Made by a program: the position numbers and the translations under genes
Notes under the pieces: model-generated
What the model was told of the DNA's origin: nothing
The model's database searches: none
The model's input: the letters and a program-made list of their open reading frames with translations, nothing else
Shown: positions 7,415 through 15,804 of the stretch, one piece after another
How the letters are laid out: every line of letters starts with the position of its first letter
Position numbering within the stretch: the stretch's first letter is position 1
Origin: Cellvibrionaceae bacterium
GTDB lineage: Bacteria; Pseudomonadota; Gammaproteobacteria; Pseudomonadales; Cellvibrionaceae
Assembly (NCBI GenBank): GCA_025800365.1
Contig: JAOXRT010000233.1
Coordinates: 1-32,762 of the forward strand
Direction of reading: 5' to 3'
Length of the DNA: 32,762 bases

Positions 7415-9259
7415 ATGGCAAAGCTGAGAATAAAAAATATTCAGGATATCCGCGAGATTGAGGCTACAGCTTTATCTCAACGTAACTTGCCTAGCAGTAG
7501 CTATGAAGTTTTTTGTCGCAGTGCGCAAAGCTATGGTGAGCGAATAGCTTTACGATATATAGAGCAGCTGAACCCGGAAATAAAAGATCAGAGTTTTACT
7601 TATTCTGAGCTCCTAAGCATGATTCATCGCTGTGCCAACGCATTTAGTCAGTTAGGTGCTAGTGTCGAAAAGCCAGTTGCTATGTTGCTAAACAATATAC
7701 CCCAGGCTCACTTTACGATTTGGGGAGCGGAAGCATCGGCATGCGTTTGCCCAATTAATCCAATGCTAGAGCTCGAACACATTTGCGCTGTGCTAAACGA
7801 AGCACGAGCGCACATCTTAGTTATCGCTGAGCAGCATCTAGAGGCCTTAAAGTCAATAGTGGAGCAGGTTGAAAGTTTGCAGGCTGTTTTCTTTGTGGGC
7901 GATGAAAAACAACTAAACACGTTGGGTGAACTCGATGTAATTGTCCATGGTTTTGATGCATATATAGCGCGTTGCCAAGAAGATACTTTATTGGTGCAAG
8001 CACCTGTTGCGCAACAAAGAGCGTCACTGTTCCATACCGGCGGAACTACTGGTGTACCAAAGTTGGCACCACATAGTCATTTTAATGAAGTAGTTAATGC
8101 TTGGCAGTTTTCCAGTTGTGTGGATATGGACGAGCAGGATATCGGCTTGTGTGTCTTGCCTATGTTTCATGTTAATGGCGTCTTTGTGACGGGACTCGCC
8201 CCCTTCATGGCAGGTGCGCAAGTCGTTCTTGCTACGCCTGAAGGCTATCGAAACCCCGAGGTGCAAAAACAGTTTTGGAAAATTATTGAGCATTATGCTG
8301 TGTCTTATTTCAGTACTGTGCCCACTATTATTCATGATCTACTGCAATTGCCTTCGAAGTCTTACGATTTAAGTAGCTTGCGTTTTGCAGGTTGCGGCGC
8401 CGCACCCTTGTCACGTGAAGTAATGAGGCGTTTTGAGGAGAAAACCGGCTTGCGTCTATTGGAAGGCTATGGCTTAACAGAGAGCACGGCGGTAAGTAGC
8501 ATACACGCGCCAGGTATTGAGCAGCGTCCGGGCTCGGTGGGTTTGCGAGTGCCTTATTTGCAAATAAAAATTGCGGCGAAGCAAACCGATGGGACATTTG
8601 TAGATTGTCAAAATAAAGAACTTGGTTCGGTACTCATTAAGGGCCCCAATGTATTTTCTGGCTATACCGATCAACAAAAAAACAAAGATATCTGGGCGGG
8701 GCATGACTGGTTGGACACCGGTGATCTTGGTTATCTCGACGAGCAGGAGTATCTGTGGCTAGCTGGCCGTAGTAAAGACTTAATTATCCGTGGTGGCCAC
8801 AATATCGACCCTCTCATGATAGAGGAAGCTTTCTATAAGCACGAAGCGGTCGCGGTCGCTGCTGCCATCGGGAAGCCAGATCCGCGAGTAGGTGAGCTAC
8901 CTGTTATTTATATTCAGCTAAAAAGTGCAGGCTCGATAAGTGCAAATGAGCTTTTGGAGTACTGTCGTGGTTATATTCCAGAAAAAGCAGCTGTTCCAAA
9001 AGAGGTGCATTTCATTGAAGAGATCCCTACAACGGCAGTGGGCAAGGTATTCAAGCCAGGCTTGTTGCGCGATATAGCCTGTAAGGTAGTTGTTGAGCAA
9101 CTTGAAACGCTTGATATTCAAGCGCAGGTTAATGTAATTGACGATAGTAGTTGCGGTTTTCGAATAGAAATTGTCATTTCTGGCAGTGGCATAAGGCGTG
9201 CAGAACTTGATCATTTACTGGGGCAATATTCCTTTGCCTACACGATCATAGCAAACTAA
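7415..9259 (+). CDS. Acyl-CoA synthetase (AMP-forming), first paralogue
   Basis: Adenylate-forming CoA ligase of 614 residues: acid + ATP + CoA to acyl-CoA + AMP + PPi, cytoplasmic. The phosphate-binding A3 motif HTGGTTGVPK lies at 207-216, GYGLTES at 351-357, and DTGDLGYL around 434-441. The hinge GRSKDLIIRGGHNIDP is at 451-466 and the catalytic Lys544 lies in TAVGKVFKP. A further 60 residues after the catalytic lysine form a small C-terminal extension ending FAYTIIAN. The paralogue at 15805-17688 has the same extension, so both belong to one subfamily of about 610-630 residues. It opens an operon with a permease (19-bp gap) and an enoyl-CoA hydratase, so it likely activates the imported acid. 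Chain type cannot be read from the sequence. Confidence 0.95.
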   Translation: MAKLRIKNIQDIREIEATALSQRNLPSSSYEVFCRSAQSYGERIALRYIEQLNPEIKDQSFTYSELLSMIHRCANAFSQLGASVEKPVAMLLNNIPQAHFTIWGAEASACVCPINPMLELEHICAVLNEARAHILVIAEQHLEALKSIVEQVESLQAVFFVGDEKQLNTLGELDVIVHGFDAYIARCQEDTLLVQAPVAQQRASLFHTGGTTGVPKLAPHSHFNEVVNAWQFSSCVDMDEQDIGLCVLPMFHVNGVFVTGLAPFMAGAQVVLATPEGYRNPEVQKQFWKIIEHYAVSYFSTVPTIIHDLLQLPSKSYDLSSLRFAGCGAAPLSREVMRRFEEKTGLRLLEGYGLTESTAVSSIHAPGIEQRPGSVGLRVPYLQIKIAAKQTDGTFVDCQNKELGSVLIKGPNVFSGYTDQQKNKDIWAGHDWLDTGDLGYLDEQEYLWLAGRSKDLIIRGGHNIDPLMIEEAFYKHEAVAVAAAIGKPDPRVGELPVIYIQLKSAGSISANELLEYCRGYIPEKAAVPKEVHFIEEIPTTAVGKVFKPGLLRDIACKVVVEQLETLDIQAQVNVIDDSSCGFRIEIVISGSGIRRAELDHLLGQYSFAYTIIAN

Positions 9260-9278
9260 CAATAAGCAGGACCTTCTT

Positions 9279-10655
9279 ATGCTCGCCTATATCGGTTTAA
9301 TCGCCAGTGTGGCCTTACTCATTTATCTGGCTTTGCGTGGAGTAAATATTATATTGGCTTCACTGATATGCTCTCTATTGGTGGTGCTGAGTAATCAGCT
9401 CTCCATTGCGGAAAGTTTTACAGTCTTTTATCCGCTCGGCAAATTGGGTGCTTTCACCTTTGCGGGCAAATTCTTTTTGCTTTTTGCCTGTGGCGCGATG
9501 TTTGGCCGGGTCATGGGCGAGAGCGGCGCCGCCTCGGCGATTGCCTTGAGCCTAAGCCGTTGGCTGGGGGCGCAAAGAGCCTTGTGGATCACTGTCTTAG
9601 CTTGTGCTTTATTAACCTATGGTGGTGTGGTGGTTTTTGTAGTGATATTCACTATGTATCCCTTAGGTTTGAAACTTTTGGAAGAGGCTAATCTTCCCAA
9701 GCGATTATTTTGCGCTGCTTTGGCATTGGGAAGTGGCACCTTCACGCTGACCGCTTTGCCAGGCACACCCTCAATTCACAATGTTATCCCATCACTTGCA
9801 CTAGGAACGGATCTTTATGCGGGGGCTATCTATGGTCTTCTTGGTGGCTTAATGATGTTTGCTTTGGGTATGTGGTACCTAGAGCGTGAAAGGGTGATTG
9901 CCCAAGGCAAAGGGGAAGTTTTCGAGCCAAATGAGCGTGATAAGCAAATACAGGCTAGTGGAGCATTGGTATCGGCGTCCTGGCAAAAAGCCCTAATCCC
10001 GATGGTGGTAGTACTGGGCTTGATTGTATCGCCAAGACTCTGTTTAAGCTTGGCGGGTCAAGATTTCTTACAGGGCGAAACGCTGTTTGCACAATGGCTG
10101 CAATTTGCCAGCAAGCAAGCGGTACTGTGGCCGAGCATATCCCTTGCGGTGGGGAGTGTAGTAACGCTCTTACTGTTTTCCAATGTTCGTAATAGATCAT
10201 TGCAGTTGCTTGGTGCTGGCGCTGAAGACTCCATTATGCCGCTGATTAATACGGCAGCCGTCATAGGCTTTGGTGGCGTGGTCACCAGCACAGTAGGATT
10301 TAATCAGTTCTCTGAGTTAATGCTCAATTCCTCATTGCCGCCAATGTTATCGATGTTTTTCTCGATCAGTTTGATGTCGGGAATTGTGGGTTCGGCTTCG
10401 GGAGGCTTGCAGATATTTATGGAAACCATGGCACCACATTTCTTAGCCATGGGTTTTGATGCAGGTACTTTGCACCGTTTGGCGGCTATGGCCAGTGGCG
10501 GCTTGGATTCCTTGCCACATAGTGGCGCTGTGGTGGCTATGTTGACCATTACCGGCTTGAACCATAAGCAGGTGTACAAAGATATTGCGGTAATCACAGT
10601 AGTTATTCCCATTATCGCGACCTTGTCGGTTATTGCTGTTGCCAGTTTTATTTAA
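9279..10655 (+). CDS. GntP-family carboxylate/sugar-acid permease
   Basis: Integral inner-membrane transporter of 458 residues with about 11-13 hydrophobic segments through its length. Features fitting the GntP/H+:gluconate symporter family are the GKFFLLFACGAMFGRVMGESG region (about 63-83), the TALPGTPSIHNVIPSLALGT loop (about 162-181) and the late SGGLDSLPHSGAVV motif. AGGACC precedes the ATG at a normal distance. It sits between a CoA ligase and an enoyl-CoA hydratase, so its substrate is more likely a short organic or hydroxy acid fed to CoA activation than gluconate itself; that is inference from context. No gluconate kinase or other sugar-acid gene is nearby. Confidence 0.88.
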   Translation: MLAYIGLIASVALLIYLALRGVNIILASLICSLLVVLSNQLSIAESFTVFYPLGKLGAFTFAGKFFLLFACGAMFGRVMGESGAASAIALSLSRWLGAQRALWITVLACALLTYGGVVVFVVIFTMYPLGLKLLEEANLPKRLFCAALALGSGTFTLTALPGTPSIHNVIPSLALGTDLYAGAIYGLLGGLMMFALGMWYLERERVIAQGKGEVFEPNERDKQIQASGALVSASWQKALIPMVVVLGLIVSPRLCLSLAGQDFLQGETLFAQWLQFASKQAVLWPSISLAVGSVVTLLLFSNVRNRSLQLLGAGAEDSIMPLINTAAVIGFGGVVTSTVGFNQFSELMLNSSLPPMLSMFFSISLMSGIVGSASGGLQIFMETMAPHFLAMGFDAGTLHRLAAMASGGLDSLPHSGAVVAMLTITGLNHKQVYKDIAVITVVIPIIATLSVIAVASFI

Positions 10656-10678
10656 TTAGAATCAATCATGGGGTGATT

Positions 10679-11482
10679 ATGGAAAAAGTTTTGTTTGAGC
10701 AGCTTGGGCATATTGCTGTTGTGCGTTTTAATCGCCCAGATGTTCGTAATGCCATTTGCCCCGAGATGATTGTTCGCCTTTGCGATATTTGGGAGAAGAT
10801 TAAAACTAACTCCGAAATTCGAGTCGCGATTATTACCAGCAGCCAGAACGGGATATTTTGTGCTGGCGCTGATCTAGGTCGATATATCAGCTTGTTAAAT
10901 GGCCGGCCTGCCGAAGATGAGTGGGACGAGAAAATTCTGGCCGATGATAGCTTAGGTAAAAAGGCTTTTCTGCGCGATATTGATGTTGGGAAACCGATAA
11001 TTGCTGCCATTAATGGCCATGCCATAGCAGGTGGAATGGAAATTGTGCAGGGCACTGACCTTCGAGTTGTTAGTGATAGTGCTATGCTCGGCTTACAAGA
11101 GGCCAAGTGGAGTATTTTTCCTGCAGGAGGTTCAACTATTCGGCTACCAGAACAGATTCCCTATGCAAAAGCTATGGAGATTCTGTTAACCGGTGATTTG
11201 GTGTCGGCTAAGGAATTGGATCGCTGTGGCTTTTTTAACTACTGCGTACCCGAAGAGCAAGTGTTTGATAAAGCTTGGGAGTTGGCTGAGAAAATTGCCG
11301 CTAATGGCCCTATTGCGGTACAAGCTATTCGGCGTTCTGTGAGAACCAGTCGGGGCTTGGGAGCGCAAGCGGCTTTGGATCACGAATTAGGTATCGCATT
11401 GCCGGTATTTAAAACCAAGGATGCCCATGAAGGCCCTAAGTCCTTTTTGGAAAAACGACCACCGGTTTATATTGGTGAGTAG
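10679..11482 (+). CDS. Enoyl-CoA hydratase/isomerase (crotonase) family protein
   Basis: Soluble crotonase-fold enzyme of 267 residues, expected to hydrate or isomerise an enoyl-CoA. The oxyanion-hole segments are CAGADL (61-66) and AIAGGMEI (115-122). Both catalytic glutamates of true hydratases have counterparts, Glu121 in GGME and Glu141 in GLQEAKW, so hydratase activity is plausible. The ATG at 10679 is chosen; an in-frame GTG at 10673 is possible and would add two residues. It is the last gene of the ligase-permease operon, 23 bp after the permease, and is followed by a strong terminator. It would act on the CoA ester made by the first gene. Side-chain specificity is not readable. Confidence 0.93.
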   Translation: MEKVLFEQLGHIAVVRFNRPDVRNAICPEMIVRLCDIWEKIKTNSEIRVAIITSSQNGIFCAGADLGRYISLLNGRPAEDEWDEKILADDSLGKKAFLRDIDVGKPIIAAINGHAIAGGMEIVQGTDLRVVSDSAMLGLQEAKWSIFPAGGSTIRLPEQIPYAKAMEILLTGDLVSAKELDRCGFFNYCVPEEQVFDKAWELAEKIAANGPIAVQAIRRSVRTSRGLGAQAALDHELGIALPVFKTKDAHEGPKSFLEKRPPVYIGE

Positions 11483-11504
11483 ACATTCGCAACTACAAAC
11501 CGTG

Positions 11505-11533
11505 AAAAGGCCGAGCATATGCTCGGCTTTTTT
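11505..11533 (+). terminator. Rho-independent terminator of the CoA-ligase operon
   Basis: A perfect 9-bp stem GCCGAGCAT/ATGCTCGGC (11510-11527) is followed by six T. It is flanked on the left by AAAA, so it could also work weakly on the other strand. Confidence 0.9.
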
Positions 11534-11725
11534 GTGCCCTTTCAAAGGCTATTATGCAAAACACTTTCATAAGCATGGCTAGTCTTTACTATCGAAAGGA
11601 GCTTTATTCCTGCTAGTTGCTACATGCTACAACACCTATGGTGAACTATATTGCAATCAGCTAAGACTGAAACTTGTGGTAGCTATGCATGTTAATACCA
11701 TTATTTAAATATCATTTTACAGGCA
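11534..11725. other. Intergenic region between two terminators, no gene seen
   Basis: Part of the 322-bp gap between the convergent hydratase and second TonB receptor genes. Both frames are broken by stops, there is no ribosome site with a sensible ORF, and no tRNA-like fold was recognised. Confidence 0.6.
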
Positions 11726-11750
11726 TAAAAAAAGCGCCCTATAGGGCGCC
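11726..11750 (-). terminator. Rho-independent terminator of the second TonB receptor
   Basis: The 16-bp palindrome GCGCCCTATAGGGCGC (11734-11749) is followed on the minus strand by a T7 run (A run at 11727-11733). It lies about 55 bp past the receptor stop. Confidence 0.85.
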
Positions 11751-11804
11751 TAAAAGTGGGCGCCGCGATACGCCCAGTTGCATACAGGATGCGAGGACTA
11801 ACGA

Positions 11805-13934
11805 TTAAAAGTTTTTAGTGACCGATAAACCATAGGTGCGCGGCATACCGCTAATGGAAGGCGCGGTGAGAATGCTACCAAAAGCGAATGAATGCACTAG
11901 GTACTCTTCGTCGGCCAAGTTTTTACCCCATAGTGTGAAGCTCAAGCTATCGTCGACATTGTAGATAACACTTCCGTCAATTAAGTCATAAGCTGGGATT
12001 GAGGCATAAGCTGTATTTTGTGGATCTTGGAACGCTTCGTCTTTATGTCGATAATCAGCGCGGAACTCTAAGCTCGATACATCGCCTAATGGCACTTCAT
12101 ACGCTGCAGCTAAGGTGTAGGATTTCTTAGGAGCGTTACGCGTATAGTTACCGATTACGCTGCTATCTTGAATGTAGTCATCATAAGTCGATTCGATATA
12201 AGCACCGCTGGCAGTCAAAGTAAGGTTCTCGACTGGAATCCAGGTTAGATCAAACTCGATGCCCTTCGAGGTAACTTCAGCAGCGTTCTGGGTAACGGAT
12301 ACTGGCAAACCATCAACGTCTAAGGTCAATAACTCTTGGTAATCTTCAAAGCCTGAGTGGAAGATCGAAACGTTGGCTCGCAGAGTGTCATCTAGCAAGT
12401 CAGCTTTCACGCCCACTTCATAAGATAAAGCTTTTTCAGGATTAAATGCTGTGGTGGCGATTTGTGGGCTGTCTGGCTGACCTTGGTAGCCGCCACTCTT
12501 ATAGCCTGTAGCAACAGAACCATAGATCATGGCGGAATCGTTTACATGGTAAGACAGTACAGCCTTGTAGGTCGGTTCCGACCAGCTGTCGCCAGCGGTA
12601 ACATCAAAGTTTTCATTGACCAAGATAATGCCGCGGCCAATAGCGCGAATATCCTTCTCATCACGAGAAAAACGAGCACCTAAGGTTAGGTCTAGATTGT
12701 CTTGTAGTTGGTAGTTCAGCTCACCAAATATAGCGTAGCTGGTTACATCGGCTTCTACTTCGGTGTAATCAACAGGTAGACGTCTAACCTGGAATTCTTC
12801 GACGCGATTGGTTTGCTCATTAGAATAGAATGCGCCAATTACCCAGTGATTGATATTTTCGGTAGAGCCTGAAAGGCGGAATTCTTGACTGAATTGATCA
12901 CCGTCTTCAACGACATCATTAAATAAAACCAGTAGCGCTTCAGGAATATTTTGTGCGCCGACGATCTCAGTATCTTCCGCCCAGTTGTTGTTGCGATATG
13001 AGGAGATCGAAAGGAAGTCTATGTCGTCATTGCTCCAGTTAAAGCGTACGCTACCGCCCCAAAGTTCGCGATCTTGTTTGCCATCTTCATCGATGGCAAC
13101 TTTGTAATGGTCACCAACGGTTTGGTCAAACGGTGAGGTATCGGCTAGGCGAGTAGTGGTTAAACCGCGTGGCTTACGGCCTACACCATTACCAAAATCA
13201 TTGGAGTAGTCAGCCGAGAATACGATATTGGCTTGATCGTTGATATCCCAGCGCAATCGGCCGCGAACAGCGGTGGTGTTTTTATTGGAAAGATCGTTAC
13301 CTGTGACAACATTTTCAATATGACCGTCACGCTCTATATCAGAAATAGAAAAGCTCGCTGCCACGCTATCGCTTAGTGGTCCACTTATGTAGGCATCTAT
13401 GCTGCGCTGGCTTAGGTTACCCACGCCGGCACGCACCTTGGCGGTAAACTCGTCGCTAGGCATTTTGGTAACGATATTAATCGCGCCACCTGAGGCGTTC
13501 TTGCCAAATAGTGTACCCTGAGGCCCACGCAACACTTCTACACGCTCTAGATCGAACAGCTCCATGCTAGCGCCTGAGGCGCGGCCCATATAAACGTCAT
13601 CTACATACACAACGACTGAGGAATCGCCACCTGGGCCTTCTTCATTTGAGCCGATACCGCGGATATAAATTTGCGGTTGACCAGCATTAAATTGGCCCAT
13701 TGCCAAGCCTGGTGCGCGCTGAGCGATCTCGCCGATTTCACTAATATTGCCTTTCGATAGCGCTTCGGCATCAAAGGCGGCTACAGAAATCGGTGTTTCT
13801 TGCAGGTTGGTTTCTCGTTTTTGCGCTGTAACCACAACTTCTTCCAAAGTACCTTGGGCTAGAGCCGCTGAGCTAAGGCTAGTACTAAGGCAAATCGCTG
13901 TGAATAGAGCACTTGGGGAGGTCTTGAGTGACAT
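11805..13934 (-). CDS. TonB-dependent receptor, second (catabolic island)
   Basis: Outer-membrane receptor of 709 residues. The signal peptide of about 26-27 residues ends AALAQ|G, followed by the TonB box EEVVVTAQKRE. The plug covers about 40-165, with QIYIRGIGSNEE, VEVLRGPQGTLFGKNASGGA and INIVTKMP, the hallmarks of CirA/FyuA-type receptors common in marine and sphingomonad-like gammaproteobacteria. The barrel ends TYGLSVTKNF. A GGAGAG ribosome site precedes the ATG. There is no Fur box upstream, unlike the first receptor. Its place between two CoA-ligase operons suggests it takes up an organic substrate (lipid, aromatic or amide) rather than iron. Such receptors often have unknown cargo, so this is inference. 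Confidence 0.93.
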   Translation of the reverse strand: MSLKTSPSALFTAICLSTSLSSAALAQGTLEEVVVTAQKRETNLQETPISVAAFDAEALSKGNISEIGEIAQRAPGLAMGQFNAGQPQIYIRGIGSNEEGPGGDSSVVVYVDDVYMGRASGASMELFDLERVEVLRGPQGTLFGKNASGGAINIVTKMPSDEFTAKVRAGVGNLSQRSIDAYISGPLSDSVAASFSISDIERDGHIENVVTGNDLSNKNTTAVRGRLRWDINDQANIVFSADYSNDFGNGVGRKPRGLTTTRLADTSPFDQTVGDHYKVAIDEDGKQDRELWGGSVRFNWSNDDIDFLSISSYRNNNWAEDTEIVGAQNIPEALLVLFNDVVEDGDQFSQEFRLSGSTENINHWVIGAFYSNEQTNRVEEFQVRRLPVDYTEVEADVTSYAIFGELNYQLQDNLDLTLGARFSRDEKDIRAIGRGIILVNENFDVTAGDSWSEPTYKAVLSYHVNDSAMIYGSVATGYKSGGYQGQPDSPQIATTAFNPEKALSYEVGVKADLLDDTLRANVSIFHSGFEDYQELLTLDVDGLPVSVTQNAAEVTSKGIEFDLTWIPVENLTLTASGAYIESTYDDYIQDSSVIGNYTRNAPKKSYTLAAAYEVPLGDVSSLEFRADYRHKDEAFQDPQNTAYASIPAYDLIDGSVIYNVDDSLSFTLWGKNLADEEYLVHSFAFGSILTAPSISGMPRTYGLSVTKNF

Positions 13935-14002
13935 GGTGTTCTCTCCGCTTATTTTTTTTATCAGTGAGTAAAAATACTTATTAAGTAGGATGCAGTTTTT
14001 CA

Positions 14003-14050
14003 GACAGCTCTCAAGCTGTCAAGAAAAAATAAGGGTTATTACTTATTTTT
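14003..14050 (-). promoter_or_regulatory. Two inverted repeats in the leader/promoter of the second TonB receptor
   Basis: GACAGCT and AGCTGTC (14003-14020) flank a 4-nt loop. Next to it AAAAATAAG and CTTATTTTT (14025-14050) flank 8 nt. Both are perfect and lie 69-116 bp upstream of the receptor start. They could be regulator binding sites or an mRNA leader hairpin. No known operator consensus is recognised. Confidence 0.4.
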
Positions 14051-14076
14051 ACATTGAGGATTGTTTTATAGCGAAA

Positions 14077-14115
14077 ACCGCACAAACCAAGCATATGATT
14101 TGCTTGGTTTGCGGT
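14077..14115 (-). terminator. Hairpin after the amidohydrolase gene, probable terminator
   Basis: A long imperfect stem (ACCGCA, 2-nt bulge, AACCAAGCA pairing with TGCTTGGTTTGCGGT) with a 7-nt loop begins 15 bp past the amidohydrolase stop. The minus-strand tail is only TTTTCGC, so it is a modest terminator. Confidence 0.6.
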
Positions 14116-14129
14116 ACTTGTAGTGTGGT

Positions 14130-15788
14130 TTAACGACGATAAACGCTACGGCCTTCTTTAAAGGTTTCGAGGACTTTAAGATCTTTTAGCTCATGGCTAG
14201 GAATATCCAGCGGGTTGCGATCTAAAATCACTAAATCGGCCAGTTTACCCACAGTGATGCTTCCTTTACTCGATGCCTCACGGTGCTGTTTGGCAGCGTT
14301 AATGGTGATAGCTTGCAGTGCTTGGTAAGTACTTGCCTGCTGATCTTTGCCCAAGGTTTTACCACTTCGAGTTTGTCGCTGGGTTGCGGTCCAAAGTAAA
14401 AGTGGCATATCAGGAGGCACAATAGGGGTGTCATTGTGAATGGTGTAGGGGATGCCTATACCACTTGCCGATTGCAGTGGGCTAATACGTTTTGCCCGTG
14501 TTTCTCCCAGTACAGAGTCACGATGCCAGTCACCCCAGTAAAAAGTATGTGCGACGAAGAAAGAGGGAATCACGCCTAGCTCTGGCATACGTTTGAGTTG
14601 ATCATCGCGAACCGTTTGGGCGTGTATCATTACGCTATCGGGCTGGTGGCTGCCTTGCTCTTTTAATGCGGCAATGGTGTCGAGCATCTGCTCAGCTGCG
14701 GCATCGCCATTGGCATGCAAGATGACTTGCCAGCCTTTGTCATAGTAACTTTTTAAACGCGCCTTTACCTCAGCATCGTTTTGGGTGGCGTAGCCGCGAT
14801 AATTACTATCTTGATTGGCTGGCGGCTCGTGGTAAGGGTGGCTCAGCCAGGCGGTCTTACCTTGTGGCGAGCCATCGAGTACCATTTTTACTCCGGCAAT
14901 GCGAAAGTGTTTATCTGCTGACGTTTTACCTGGCTGATATTGTTTAAGGTTTAAGTCAGTCCAATTGTCATAAGGGTAGGCGATGACATCTAGAGAAAGC
15001 AGACCTTTGGCATCAGCTTCGCGTAGCAGATCAATTCCCGCTGGATTAGCCGCGCCATCTTGAATGGTTGTTAAGCCATACTGCGCATAGTATTGGTCGA
15101 GCTGTGCCAACTTTTTGAGCTGTTCATCTTTGCTAGGTTTGGGTAGTTTTTTATAGACAAAGTCGAGCGCTTTTTCTTCGATGACGCCATTGGGTAAGCC
15201 GGTTTTTTTATCTCTTTGGATATGACCGCCTTCTGGGTCTTTGCTGTCTTTTGTAATGCCGGCGATTTCCAAACACTTGCTGTTACAAACTCCAAGATGA
15301 CCAGAGACGTGCTTAATAAATACGGGTTGATCCTTGGATATTCTATCTAGGTCCCAGCGCGTAGGGTGGCGCTGAGCGGCCAATAGTGAGTCATCATAGC
15401 CAGCACCTAAGATCCAGTTTTTGCGGGCTGCTGTTTCGGCCAGCTCGTGAACTAACTCATCAATCGTATTTACCGGCCCGACCGGAGGAGAAGCAACGTT
15501 CTTGTAGAAAAGATAATCTAGGGTAATGCTGTAATGACCGTGGGCATCAATAAAACCTGGTAGCAAGCTATGTCCCTTTAAGTCATAGCGTGTGCATTGA
15601 GTTTGTTTGCACCAGTTTTGGGCCGAAGAGAGTGAGCCAGCTAACTGAATTTTACCGTCGTTGATAACTACGGCTTCGGCTTTATTGCCGTCCATCGTGA
15701 TGATTGGGCCACCGCTGAATAATGTTGCCGCTTGAATGCTACAGCTCAGGCTCGCAAATAATCCGCTTATCAATATTGTTTTTTTCAC
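14130..15788 (-). CDS. Exported YtcJ-type amidohydrolase
   Basis: Metal-dependent amidohydrolase (Amidohydro_3/YtcJ group) of 552 residues. The GTG at 15788 is chosen because GGAGA lies 7 nt upstream and the protein then starts with a clean signal peptide (KKTILISGLFASLSCSIQA). The frame is open to 15830 but would overlap the upstream ligase gene. The metal-binding motif is GFIDAHGHY with His83 and His85. Other family marks are QVILHANGDAAAEQML (second metal-ligand region), MIHAQTVRD and the C-terminal GKLADLVILDRNPL. It is therefore probably periplasmic. It follows the CoA ligase by 16 bp and is surely co-transcribed, so hydrolysis of an amide or ester outside the cytoplasm followed by CoA activation is a reasonable inference. 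Substrate unknown. Confidence 0.9.
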   Translation of the reverse strand: MKKTILISGLFASLSCSIQAATLFSGGPIITMDGNKAEAVVINDGKIQLAGSLSSAQNWCKQTQCTRYDLKGHSLLPGFIDAHGHYSITLDYLFYKNVASPPVGPVNTIDELVHELAETAARKNWILGAGYDDSLLAAQRHPTRWDLDRISKDQPVFIKHVSGHLGVCNSKCLEIAGITKDSKDPEGGHIQRDKKTGLPNGVIEEKALDFVYKKLPKPSKDEQLKKLAQLDQYYAQYGLTTIQDGAANPAGIDLLREADAKGLLSLDVIAYPYDNWTDLNLKQYQPGKTSADKHFRIAGVKMVLDGSPQGKTAWLSHPYHEPPANQDSNYRGYATQNDAEVKARLKSYYDKGWQVILHANGDAAAEQMLDTIAALKEQGSHQPDSVMIHAQTVRDDQLKRMPELGVIPSFFVAHTFYWGDWHRDSVLGETRAKRISPLQSASGIGIPYTIHNDTPIVPPDMPLLLWTATQRQTRSGKTLGKDQQASTYQALQAITINAAKQHREASSKGSITVGKLADLVILDRNPLDIPSHELKDLKVLETFKEGRSVYRR

Positions 15789-15804
15789 ATCAGTCTCCGG
15801 CTTA

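Noticed and set aside
9279-10655. Calling the permease a gluconate transporter
   Set aside because: The fold fits GntP, but no sugar-acid gene is nearby and the neighbours are CoA-ester enzymes, so the substrate is left open.
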